64,000 nucleotides of DNA. Origin: Pseudomonas sp. K2I15 (GTDB taxonomy: Bacteria; Pseudomonadota; Gammaproteobacteria; Pseudomonadales; Pseudomonadaceae). The notes under the pieces are model-generated. The model ran no database searches, had not been told where the DNA came from, and saw only the letters and a list, made by a program, of their open reading frames with translations. The stretch spans positions 45,980-109,979 of the forward strand of contig NZ_NIXO01000015.1 in NCBI RefSeq assembly GCF_002204795.1, given 5' to 3'. Positions 46,410 through 54,041 of this stretch are shown one piece after another; position 1 is the stretch's first letter; each line of letters begins with the position of its first letter. The translations under genes and the position numbers were made by a program.

Positions 46410-47365
46410 GGGGTGACCACCACGCCCCATGGATAGCGTCCGACCTTGATCGACTTGAGAACCTTGAGGCTGTCCACATCAATCACCGACACGTCACCGC
46501 TCACGCCGTTGGTGGCGAGCAACTGCTTTTGGTCCGGGGTAAATGCCATCTGCCAGACGCGACGGCCCACCAGCAGGTAATCGAGAATTTCAAAGGTCTT
46601 GGCGTCGATCACCGCCACATGGTTGGCCGGGCCCAGGGCGACAAACCCGTATTTGCCGTCGGCGCTGAGCTTGATCCCCACCGGCTGCACTTTGTCTGGG
46701 TGCACGCCCTTGATCTGGAAGCTCAGGGTCTTGAGGATCGCGCGGCTGGCCACGTCGAGAATGGTCACGGTGCCGCCGATTTCCGCCGAGGCCCACAGCT
46801 GCGAGCCGTCGTGGTTGAACTCGACAAACCGTGGCCGCTGGTCCACCAGGGTGCTGTCGGCCAGGGTCTGGGTGCTGGTGTCGATCCAGTGCAGCATGTT
46901 GGTGGTTTCGCTGGTGTTCACCGCCCATTTGCCGTCGGGGCTGACGGCCATGCCTTCGGGCTCCACGCCGACGTTGATCTGGGCCAGCACTTTGGAAGTC
47001 TCGGTGTCGATCACCGTCACCAGTGCATCGTCTTCGTTGGAGACATACAGCCAGCGGTTATTGGGGTGCAGGGCAAATTGTTCGGGGTCCTTGCCCGACG
47101 GCAGTTCCTTGATGATCGTGCGAGTGGCCACATCCATCACCTGGACCCGGTCCGAATCGCTGGCGCAGATGTACAGCAGCTTGTTGTCATGGGACAGCAA
47201 CAGGCCCCGGGGGCGCTGGCCGACCTTGAGGGTGTCGGTGACTTGCAGGGTCTGCATGTCGATCAGGCTCAGGCTGTTGTCTTTCTCGTTGGAGACCCAG
47301 GCGGTGCTGGCCACGGCATGCCCGGCGGCAAGCAGCAGGGCGCATGAGAGCAGGGTGCGGCGCAT
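46406..47365 (-). CDS. Periplasmic YVTN-type beta-propeller of the PQQ ABC system
   Basis: A 319-residue secreted protein (signal LLAAGHAVAS-TAW) built of YVTN-like repeats such as LYICASDSDRVQVMDVATR, WLYVSNEDDALVTVIDTE and LLATNGVSGDVSVIDVDSL. This is the TIGR03866-type partner of the PQQ-associated ABC transporter. Possibly a scaffold or ligand-binding lid; its biochemical role is unknown. Confidence 0.87.
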   Translation of the reverse strand: MRRTLLSCALLLAAGHAVASTAWVSNEKDNSLSLIDMQTLQVTDTLKVGQRPRGLLLSHDNKLLYICASDSDRVQVMDVATRTIIKELPSGKDPEQFALHPNNRWLYVSNEDDALVTVIDTETSKVLAQINVGVEPEGMAVSPDGKWAVNTSETTNMLHWIDTSTQTLADSTLVDQRPRFVEFNHDGSQLWASAEIGGTVTILDVASRAILKTLSFQIKGVHPDKVQPVGIKLSADGKYGFVALGPANHVAVIDAKTFEILDYLLVGRRVWQMAFTPDQKQLLATNGVSGDVSVIDVDSLKVLKSIKVGRYPWGVVVTP

Positions 47366-47394
47366 GGCGGATTCCTTATTATTGTGGGGTGCGT

Positions 47395-48579
47395 TCAGGG
47401 AAAGCGGCAGGTCACTTCAGGTTTGTCGTAGCCCAGGCTGTCCATTTCGTTGAAGGGGTGCAGGAAACCGTCCTGGGGCGAGGTGCTGACCAGCGCGCGG
47501 GGTTGCACGATGGGAATCGGTTGGCGCAGTTGGCCGTTCCAGGGGCGATAGCTGAGCTTGCGGCCCTTGAACCCGTCGAGGGGCAGTTGGTCGCTGATTT
47601 CCAGTTGGCGGATCGTCATGGGATCCGCCTGGCGCAGCTTGCTCACCGCGCTGGCGACGCTGCGCACCGCCATCCACGCGGCGAAATCGCGGTCGTTCAT
47701 CCAGCGTCCGGCCAGGGCTTCGAAGCGTTTTTGCAACTGGGCAGCGCCGTAGGTTTCCACGGTTTTGTGCCAGCCGGTGGGCGTCAGGCCCTGGGTGCCG
47801 GCCACGGGGCGCGGGTACCAGGTTTGATAGGGCACGTACTCGCCGAAGTCACCGCGTTCGTCGGCCACCAGCACCACGTCGTACTCGGCGGTCTGGGTGA
47901 AGAGCGGCATGTCCGCCTGGGCGCTGCGGCGCTGATCATTGTCGAAACGCCAGGCTTTTTCCGCCACCAGCTGCACGCCGAAGCGCTTGGCGGCGCGACG
48001 CAGGGCGGCGGCGTACGCTTGATCGTCGTCAGTGGGGCCAACGATCAGCAGCGCTCGCTGCCATTTGCGCACCACCAGAAATTGCGCCAGGGCATCGGCC
48101 AGCATGGCGCGGCTGGGCAAGGTGTGCAGCACGTTGCCCAGGCAGTCGGTGCTGCGCAGGCTGTCGTCGGGGCTGCCGGCGTTGAACAACAGGCTGTCGG
48201 GCAGGGCGGCGCTGAGTTGGCGCAGGCTGGCCGCCGGTGCATTGACCACGAACAGTCGCAGGCCCTGGTCGTGCTGGGTTTTGGCGGCCTGGAGCAGCGC
48301 ATCCGGGCTGTCGACCGTGGCGCTGGTCAGGCTGTAGCGCTGATTGAGAAATGCCCCGGTGCTGTTGCTGTCGGTAATCGCCAGTTCGGCGCCGCGCATC
48401 CCGGCATCGGTGGGTTCGGGAATGACGTTGGACAGCAGCGGGCCCGGGTCGGGGCGATAGCCCAGGTAGCCGATTTGCACCTGCAAGGGCGCCTCGGCAG
48501 CCTGGCTGCCAGTCGCCAACCCGGCGGCGCAAGCGATCGCCAGCAGGTAGAGCAAGGCGTACGGGGCGAGCTGGCGCAT
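47395..48579 (-). CDS. PQQ-system ABC transporter substrate-binding protein
   Basis: A 394-residue periplasmic protein of the branched-chain-amino-acid-binding fold (TIGR03863-type). Signal sequence LLYLLAIACAAGLATGSQAA; later marks are TDAGMRGAELAITDSNSTG and ALLIVGPTDDDQAYAAALRRAAKRFGVQ. The start at 48579 is chosen for the GGAGTGCC just upstream; codons further 5' are less likely. First gene of the run binding protein, beta-propeller, ATPase, permease. Mixing a binding protein with an ABC-2 (export-type) permease is odd and is typical of this system. Confidence 0.87.
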   Translation of the reverse strand: MRQLAPYALLYLLAIACAAGLATGSQAAEAPLQVQIGYLGYRPDPGPLLSNVIPEPTDAGMRGAELAITDSNSTGAFLNQRYSLTSATVDSPDALLQAAKTQHDQGLRLFVVNAPAASLRQLSAALPDSLLFNAGSPDDSLRSTDCLGNVLHTLPSRAMLADALAQFLVVRKWQRALLIVGPTDDDQAYAAALRRAAKRFGVQLVAEKAWRFDNDQRRSAQADMPLFTQTAEYDVVLVADERGDFGEYVPYQTWYPRPVAGTQGLTPTGWHKTVETYGAAQLQKRFEALAGRWMNDRDFAAWMAVRSVASAVSKLRQADPMTIRQLEISDQLPLDGFKGRKLSYRPWNGQLRQPIPIVQPRALVSTSPQDGFLHPFNEMDSLGYDKPEVTCRFP

Positions 48580-48658
48580 AAGGCACTCCATGACAGGTAG
48601 CGCCAGCATAGGAACCCGCAAGCCGCCTGCAAATATGCAGAAAGTACCGCTGAGGCAG

Positions 48659-48671
48659 TACCAAGGTAGTA
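48659..48671. promoter_or_regulatory. Candidate PQQ-cluster operator before the ABC genes
   Basis: TACCAAGGTAGTA, the best-looking copy of the shared motif. Its centre is about 86 bp before the start of the minus-strand substrate-binding protein gene. Confidence 0.55.
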
Positions 48672-48736
48672 GCTCGCCCGCCGCGGTGCGGTTTTAGCAC
48701 GGACAGCCACAGCCCTCACCCAGCAGTTGAACGATC

Positions 48737-48901
48737 ATGCGAATCCTCAAGGCACTGCTCTTGCCGTTCCTGCTGGTTGTGAGCCTGATCGGCGTCGATA
48801 AGCTCCACGCCCCCCACAAGCCCTACTACCAAGGGAGGAGAGGGCGGCCACCAAAGCAGCATACGGCGTGCCCCCAGGGGTTTCTAAGATGGGTGCCATA
48901 G
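48737..48901 (+). CDS. Doubtful 54-codon secreted-peptide-like frame
   Basis: An open frame starting MRILKALLLPFLLVVSLIGV with a signal-peptide-like N-terminus, followed by a basic, low-complexity tail (GRRGRPPKQ) and no recognisable domain. A candidate operator lies inside it (48823-48838), which argues that at least its second half is promoter DNA. It could be a real small peptide whose end has decayed, a remnant, or chance. Confidence 0.25.
   Translation: MRILKALLLPFLLVVSLIGVDKLHAPHKPYYQGRRGRPPKQHTACPQGFLRWVP
48823..48838 (+). promoter_or_regulatory. Candidate PQQ-cluster operator before pedF
   Basis: CTACTACCAAGGGAGG; its core centre is about 113 bp before the pedF ATG, nearly the same distance as in front of the alcohol and aldehyde dehydrogenase genes. 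Confidence 0.5.
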
Positions 48902-48944
48902 CCTCTGCATAGAGGTTTTGCGTGCATTCCTGAGGGCAAAAATA

Positions 48945-49406
48945 ATGACAACAATACGTAATGCCTTGCTCGTGGCCGGTCTGCTGGCCGGCGTGATCAG
49001 TGCCGGTAACCTGTGGGCCCACGGCAACGTGGTGCCGCAGGCGGTGGAAACCAAGGGCCTGACGTCGGTCAAGGACGCCGGTGTACCGGTGGATGCTGAT
49101 GGATGGGCCGCCGTGAACCCCTATCGCACCTCCTCGGAGCACGACAAAGCGCTGGAAATCGGCTCCTCGGCCTACAACCAGAACTGTGCGGCGTGCCATG
49201 GGCTGGAAGCCAAGTCCGGTGGCATCGCCCCCGATTTGCGCTTGCTCGACGTGGGCGACGCCGGTGATGAGTGGTTCGTCGAACGGGTGCGCCACGGCGC
49301 GGTGCGGGACGGCCGAGTGTATATGCCGAAGATGGCTGACTACCTGAGCCAGGAAGCCTTGTGGGCAGTGCGGACCTACCTGGACACCGTGCACGTCGAG
49401 GAGTAG
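48945..49406 (+). CDS. pedF: Cytochrome c550, electron acceptor of the quinoprotein alcohol dehydrogenase
   Basis: A 153-residue periplasmic cytochrome c with signal sequence (ALLVAGLLAGVISAGNLWA), a single haem motif NCAACHG near residue 85 and a distal Met in VYMPKMADYLS. It is the PedF/ExaB-type acceptor that passes electrons from PQQ alcohol dehydrogenase to the respiratory chain. The start MTTIRNALL at 48945 has TGAGGG upstream. The gene is followed directly by the periplasmic binding protein gene. Confidence 0.92.
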   Translation: MTTIRNALLVAGLLAGVISAGNLWAHGNVVPQAVETKGLTSVKDAGVPVDADGWAAVNPYRTSSEHDKALEIGSSAYNQNCAACHGLEAKSGGIAPDLRLLDVGDAGDEWFVERVRHGAVRDGRVYMPKMADYLSQEALWAVRTYLDTVHVEE

Positions 49407-49409
49407 GTG

Positions 49410-50285
49410 ATGCGCCTGTTCGCTGCCGTACTCAGCGTGCTGATGCTGTGCTGCCAGGTCGCTCAGGCACAGGTGCGCAGCTATGACCAGATGATCGCCG
49501 GCGGGGAGCTGAAAGTGGCGGTCTACAAGGACTTTGCGCCCTACAGTTTTGAAGACGGCGGCACGCCTCGCGGGGTCGATGTGGAACTCGCCCAGGCCCT
49601 GGCCAAGGCCCTGGGTGTACGTCTGACGCTGATCTGGGCACCCGCCGGCGAGAAACTCGACGACGACCTGCGCGACTACATCTGGCGCGGCAGCCAGTTG
49701 CACAATCAGCAACTGGCCGACCTGATGATGCGCGCACCCTACGACCACGATTACGCGCAAAAGCGTAACGACCAGGGCGAGTTGGAAAACGGCCATGTGG
49801 TGATGTTCGGGCCCTACCAGAACGAACAATGGCAAGTGGCGTATGACCGCCGCCGCCTGGACAGCGTGGGCAGTGTGGCGGTGTTCGAGCAGCACCCCAT
49901 CGGGGTTGAAGTCGACAGCGTGCCCTCGTTCTACCTGACATCGGTATTCAACGGCATGCTCGCCGGCAACACCCGCCACTACCCGGGCGTGCCCCAGGCG
50001 TTTGCGGCGATGAAGGCCGGGGAAGTCGATGCGGTGATGGGCATGCGCGGGGAAATCGACTGGCAGGTACACGAGGCCGGCGACCCGCAACTGGCACTCG
50101 CGGAAAATGCTTACCCGAACATGGGCAAGCAACGCTGGGAGATCGGCATGGCGGTGCATGAAAGCAACCGGCAGCTGGCCTATGCCGTGGAGGAGGCGCT
50201 GGAAAGCCTGATCCGCGACGGCACGCTGCAGTCGATCTACAGCCATTACGGCCTGCGCTACGAAGTGCCCGAGATGTACCAATAG
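49410..50285 (+). CDS. Quinoprotein-associated periplasmic binding protein (PedG/MoxJ-like)
   Basis: A 291-residue SBP family 3 protein with a signal peptide (LSVLMLCCQVAQA). It has the motif LKVAVYKDFAPYSFEDGGTPRG and the later GEVDAVMGMRGEIDWQV. These proteins sit beside PQQ dehydrogenases and have no matching permease; MoxJ/XoxJ relatives are thought to help mature the dehydrogenase. The ATG at 49410 follows the pedF stop by 3 bp. Confidence 0.85.
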   Translation: MRLFAAVLSVLMLCCQVAQAQVRSYDQMIAGGELKVAVYKDFAPYSFEDGGTPRGVDVELAQALAKALGVRLTLIWAPAGEKLDDDLRDYIWRGSQLHNQQLADLMMRAPYDHDYAQKRNDQGELENGHVVMFGPYQNEQWQVAYDRRRLDSVGSVAVFEQHPIGVEVDSVPSFYLTSVFNGMLAGNTRHYPGVPQAFAAMKAGEVDAVMGMRGEIDWQVHEAGDPQLALAENAYPNMGKQRWEIGMAVHESNRQLAYAVEEALESLIRDGTLQSIYSHYGLRYEVPEMYQ

Positions 50286-50294
50286 GAGCAGGCG

Positions 50295-51056
50295 ATGAAC
50301 TGGCGAGCGTGTTGCGTATTGGCCTGTTGGTTGCCGCTGGCGGCCTACGGGGTAGACGTCGACCCCGGCAAGGACCCGGTGCCGTCAGTGATGTGGGACT
50401 TCTACCACAAGCAGATGCTGGGCGATGCGCCGTTTGTGTTCGATCAGCGGGTCAAACTGCTGGCGCCGCCGTTTGCCGAAGATGCCCGGCAGGTACCCCT
50501 GGAGATCGACGCCCGGGCGTTCAAGGGCCGGGTGGTGAAAATCGTGGCCTGGGCAGAACTCAATCCGCTGCCGAAAATCGTCGATTTTCAACCCAAGGCC
50601 CGGGTGCTGCCGTGGCTGTCGATCCGTATTCGCATTGAACAAGCCACGCCGTTGCGCGCGGCGGTGCTGACGGATGACGGGTTGTGGCACGTCGGCTCGA
50701 CGCTGATCGATGCGGCGGGCGGCGGTTGCACGGCTCCCAGCGTGGTGCGCACGCAGCCGGGCTGGGAGGAGCACATCGGTGAAGTGCTGGGCGGGCGTTA
50801 TCCCCGTGGTGAGTTCAGCCGGCTGCGGGTGCAGGTGGCACACCCAATGGACAACGGCATGGTCAGCGGCATCCCTGAATTCTTTATCAACCACGCCCAA
50901 TTGCAGGATCAGGCCGGGCAGGTGCTGGCCGACCTTGAACTGTTCCCGGCGGTCAGCGAAAACCCCAACCTGGCATTTGATATCGAAGGCGCAGGGCAAA
51001 CCCGGCTGGTGCTGCGGGACAACAGCGGCAATGAGTTTGATGCGGCCATTCCCTGA
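50295..51056 (+). CDS. SoxYZ-like fused carrier protein of the quinoprotein relay
   Basis: A 253-residue periplasmic protein (signal ending near LAAYGVD). The first half is SoxY-like, with a conserved Cys in AGGGCTAPSV that recalls the SoxY swinging arm; the second half is SoxZ-like (VQVAHPMDNGMVSGIPEFFINHA). It belongs to the 'quinoprotein dehydrogenase-associated SoxYZ-like carrier' family. The carried group is unknown. It lies between the binding protein (9 bp) and the metallohydrolase (16 bp). Confidence 0.87.
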   Translation: MNWRACCVLACWLPLAAYGVDVDPGKDPVPSVMWDFYHKQMLGDAPFVFDQRVKLLAPPFAEDARQVPLEIDARAFKGRVVKIVAWAELNPLPKIVDFQPKARVLPWLSIRIRIEQATPLRAAVLTDDGLWHVGSTLIDAAGGGCTAPSVVRTQPGWEEHIGEVLGGRYPRGEFSRLRVQVAHPMDNGMVSGIPEFFINHAQLQDQAGQVLADLELFPAVSENPNLAFDIEGAGQTRLVLRDNSGNEFDAAIP

Positions 51057-51072
51057 CCAGAAGGAGCGCGGC

Positions 51073-52011
51073 ATGCGCTGGATACTGCTGTTATGCCTCA
51101 GTGTGAGCCTGCCCGCGCTGGCCGAGCTGGACTACGCCCTCAAGCCCCGGTTGATCGCCGAAGACACCTGGCTGCTGGAGGGCAGCACCGACAACTTCGC
51201 CAAGGCCAACGGCGGCAATATCGTCAACACCGGGTTTATCGTCACCGAAGCCGGGGTGGTGGTGATCGACACCGGGCCGTCGAAGCGCTATGGCGAGGCC
51301 ATGCGCCAGGCCATCGCCGGCGTCACTGCCAAACCGGTGGTGCAGGTGCTGCTGACCCACCATCACCCGGACCACGCGCTGGGCAACCAGGCATTTCGCG
51401 ACGTGCCCATCGGCGCCCTGGCCGGCACCACCCGTTTGCTCCATGAGCAAGGCGACAGCATGGCCGAGAACCTGTACCGCATGGTCGGCGACTGGATGCG
51501 CGGCACCGAAGTGGTATTGCCCACCCAGGTGCTGGAACCCGGCATATTGACCGTAGGCAGCCACGACTTGCGTCTGCTGGCGCTGGCGGGTCATACCGGC
51601 GCCGACCTTGCGATTCTCGACCAGAAAACCGGCGTGCTGTTTGCCGGCGACCTGGTGTTTTACCAGCGCGCCCTGACCACCCCCAACAGCCCCGGCCTGG
51701 CCGTGTGGCTGGCAGACATCAATACCCTGCAAGGCTTGCCCTGGACCTTGATCGTGCCCGGCCACGGCCCCGTGGCCAACGATGGCGCGCCCTTTGCGCA
51801 GATGCGCGACTACCTGACCTGGCTCGACCAACTGCTGCGTGACGGCGCAGCCAATGGCAGTGACATGAGCGAGATGATCCGCAGCCCCATTCCCGAGCGG
51901 TTCGCTGCCATCAGCTTGAGCCGCTACGAGTTGATCCGCAGCGTCAGCCACCTGTACCCGGGGTACGAACGCGGGCAGATGAAGCGTGTGGATTCTGCCG
52001 CGCAACCTTGA
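51073..52011 (+). CDS. Quinoprotein relay zinc metallohydrolase (MBL fold)
   Basis: A 312-residue secreted metallo-beta-lactamase-fold protein. Signal LLLCLSVSLPALA; metal motif LLTHHHPDHALGN; further ligands in LAGHTGADL, LFAGDLVF and VPGHGPV. It matches the family that accompanies the SoxYZ-like carrier beside PQQ dehydrogenases (TIGR04558 type). The start at 51073 follows AAGGAGCG; a longer open frame in this phase crosses the SoxYZ gene and is not used. Substrate unknown; a SoxH-like thiol-ester role is possible. Confidence 0.88.
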   Translation: MRWILLLCLSVSLPALAELDYALKPRLIAEDTWLLEGSTDNFAKANGGNIVNTGFIVTEAGVVVIDTGPSKRYGEAMRQAIAGVTAKPVVQVLLTHHHPDHALGNQAFRDVPIGALAGTTRLLHEQGDSMAENLYRMVGDWMRGTEVVLPTQVLEPGILTVGSHDLRLLALAGHTGADLAILDQKTGVLFAGDLVFYQRALTTPNSPGLAVWLADINTLQGLPWTLIVPGHGPVANDGAPFAQMRDYLTWLDQLLRDGAANGSDMSEMIRSPIPERFAAISLSRYELIRSVSHLYPGYERGQMKRVDSAAQP

Positions 52012-52021
52012 GCCCACCCGG

Positions 52022-52034
52022 TACTAAGGAACTA
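52022..52034 (+). promoter_or_regulatory. Candidate PQQ-cluster operator before the alcohol dehydrogenase
   Basis: TACTAAGGAACTA; centre about 115 bp before the pedH start. It departs from the consensus at two or three places. Confidence 0.5.
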
Positions 52035-52142
52035 GCAAACTCGATACTGCGGTCAATTGTGGTGAGGGCCCCGGCGTCCAAGAATCTGCACCAGACCGGG
52101 AAAATTTCCCGGGTATAACAAGAAACCGCAGAGGTAGCCGTC

Positions 52143-53918
52143 ATGACCCAACCCGCACGTCGCCAACCCTTCGCCTTGAGTGTGCTGCTCAGTGCCATCC
52201 TGCTGTCTGGCCAGGCCTTCGCCGCTGTCACCGACCAGGACATTCTCCAGGACCCGCAAAACCCCGGGCAGATCGTCACCAACGGCCTGGGTGTCCAGGG
52301 TCAGCGCTACAGCCCGCTCGATACCCTCAACGTCGATAACGTCAAGGAACTGCGCCCGGTCTGGGCCTTCTCCTTTGGCGGCGAGAAACAACGCGGGCAA
52401 CAGGCGCAGCCGATGATCAAGGACGGCGTGATGTACCTCACCGGGTCCTACTCACGGGTGTTCGCGGTGGATGCACGCACTGGCAAGAAGCTTTGGCAAT
52501 ACGATGCGCGCCTGCCGGACGACATCCGCCCGTGCTGCGATGTGATCAACCGGGGTGTGGCGCTTTACGGTGACCTGGTGTTCTTCGGCACCCTCGACGC
52601 CAAGCTGGTCGCCCTGAACAAGGACACCGGCAAAGTGGTGTGGAGCAAGCAGGTGGCCGACCACAAGGAAGGTTACTCCATCAGTGCCGCGCCCCTGGTG
52701 ATCAACGGCAAGCTGATTACCGGGGTGGCTGGCGGCGAGTTCGGCGTGGTGGGCAAGATCGAAGCCTATGACCCGAAAAACGGCAACCTGCTGTGGACCC
52801 GGCCGACCGTGGAAGGCCATATGGGCTACGTTTACAAGGACGGCAAGGCGGTGGAAAACGGCATCTCCGGTGGCGAGGCGGGCAAGACCTGGCCGGGTGA
52901 CCTTTGGAAAACCGGCGGCGCGGCCCCATGGCTCGGTGGCTACTACGACCCGGAAACCAACCTGCTGCTGTTCGGCACCGGCAACCCGGCGCCGTGGAAC
53001 TCCCACCTGCGCCCTGGCGACAACCTCTATTCGTCCTCGCGCCTGGCGTTGAACCCGGACGATGGCAGTATCAAGTGGCACTTCCAGAGCACGCCCCACG
53101 ACGGCTGGGACTACGACGGGGTGAACGAGCTGATCTCGTTCAACTACACCGAAGGCGGCAAGGAGATCAAAGCGGCGGCCACGGCGGACCGCAACGGTTT
53201 CTTCTACGTACTGGACCGCACCAACGGCAAGTTCATCCGGGGTTTCCCGTTCGTTGACAAGATCACCTGGGCCACCGGCCTGGATAAAGACGGCCGGCCG
53301 ATCTACAACGAAGCCAGCCGCCCCGGCGCTCCGGGCAGTGAAACCAAGGGCACATCGGTATTTGTGGCCCCGGCATTCCTTGGCGCAAAAAACTGGATGC
53401 CAATGGCCTATAACCGCGACACCGGGCTGTTCTATGTGCCGTCGAACGAGTGGGGCATGGACATCTGGAACGAAGGCATCGCCTACAAGAAAGGCGCGGC
53501 GTTCCTCGGCGCAGGCTTCACCATCAAACCGTTGAATGAAGACTACATCGGCGTATTGCGGGCCATCGACCCGATCACCGGCAAGGAAGTCTGGCGCCAC
53601 AAGAACTACGCGCCCCTGTGGGGCGGCGTGCTGACCACCAAGGGCAACCTGGTGTTCACCGGTACGCCCGAAGGCTTCCTGCAGGCGTTCAATGCCAAGA
53701 CCGGTGAGAAAGTCTGGGAGTTCCAGACCGGCTCCGGGGTACTCGGCTCGCCGGTCACCTGGGAAATGGACGGCGAACAGTACGTCTCGGTGCTTTCCGG
53801 CTGGGGCGGGGCGGTGCCGTTGTGGGGCGGCGAAGTGGCCAAGCGGATCAAGGATTTCAACCAGGGTGGGATGCTCTGGACCTTCAAGCTGCCCAAGGAA
53901 TTGGTCGCCAAGCACTAA
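52143..53918 (+). CDS. pedH: PQQ-dependent alcohol dehydrogenase, lanthanide type (PedH-like)
   Basis: A 591-residue periplasmic quinoprotein with signal peptide ([15 protein letters not shown]), eight-bladed propeller tryptophan-docking repeats, the vicinal disulfide Cys131-Cys132 in [10 protein letters not shown] and the catalytic Asp323 in [11 protein letters not shown]. Position +2 is Asp325. An Asp there, rather than Ala or Ser, marks lanthanide-dependent enzymes (XoxF, PedH); Glu199 (GGEF) and Asn281 (GNPAPW) supply the other expected ligands. It oxidises ethanol and other alcohols to aldehydes and passes electrons to cytochrome c550. No calcium-type paralogue is in the window. Confidence 0.93.
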   Translation: MTQPARRQPFALSVLLSAILLSGQAFAAVTDQDILQDPQNPGQIVTNGLGVQGQRYSPLDTLNVDNVKELRPVWAFSFGGEKQRGQQAQPMIKDGVMYLTGSYSRVFAVDARTGKKLWQYDARLPDDIRPCCDVINRGVALYGDLVFFGTLDAKLVALNKDTGKVVWSKQVADHKEGYSISAAPLVINGKLITGVAGGEFGVVGKIEAYDPKNGNLLWTRPTVEGHMGYVYKDGKAVENGISGGEAGKTWPGDLWKTGGAAPWLGGYYDPETNLLLFGTGNPAPWNSHLRPGDNLYSSSRLALNPDDGSIKWHFQSTPHDGWDYDGVNELISFNYTEGGKEIKAAATADRNGFFYVLDRTNGKFIRGFPFVDKITWATGLDKDGRPIYNEASRPGAPGSETKGTSVFVAPAFLGAKNWMPMAYNRDTGLFYVPSNEWGMDIWNEGIAYKKGAAFLGAGFTIKPLNEDYIGVLRAIDPITGKEVWRHKNYAPLWGGVLTTKGNLVFTGTPEGFLQAFNAKTGEKVWEFQTGSGVLGSPVTWEMDGEQYVSVLSGWGGAVPLWGGEVAKRIKDFNQGGMLWTFKLPKELVAKH

Positions 53919-53924
53919 ACCTAC

Positions 53925-53939
53925 TACTACCAAATGACC
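53925..53939 (+). promoter_or_regulatory. Candidate PQQ-cluster operator before the aldehyde dehydrogenase
   Basis: TACTACCAAATGACC directly after the pedH stop; core centre about 109 bp before the aldehyde dehydrogenase start. Confidence 0.45.
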
Positions 53940-54041
53940 AGCGCCCCCCTGCCAACGGCGCATTCGCCGGGCAACGGGGGCTCTTTACTATCGGGTATCG
54001 CCTGTTGACCGACAGGCCTGGACCCAGACAGAGGCCTCACC

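Larger units (their letters stand above)
48580..48944. other. Divergent intergenic region between the PQQ ABC genes and pedF
   Basis: About 365 bp holding two copies of the candidate operator (48659-48671 and 48823-48838) and a doubtful 54-codon frame. In P. putida KT2440 the calcium-type alcohol dehydrogenase pedE is the neighbour of pedF; no part of such a gene is visible here. Confidence 0.6.
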
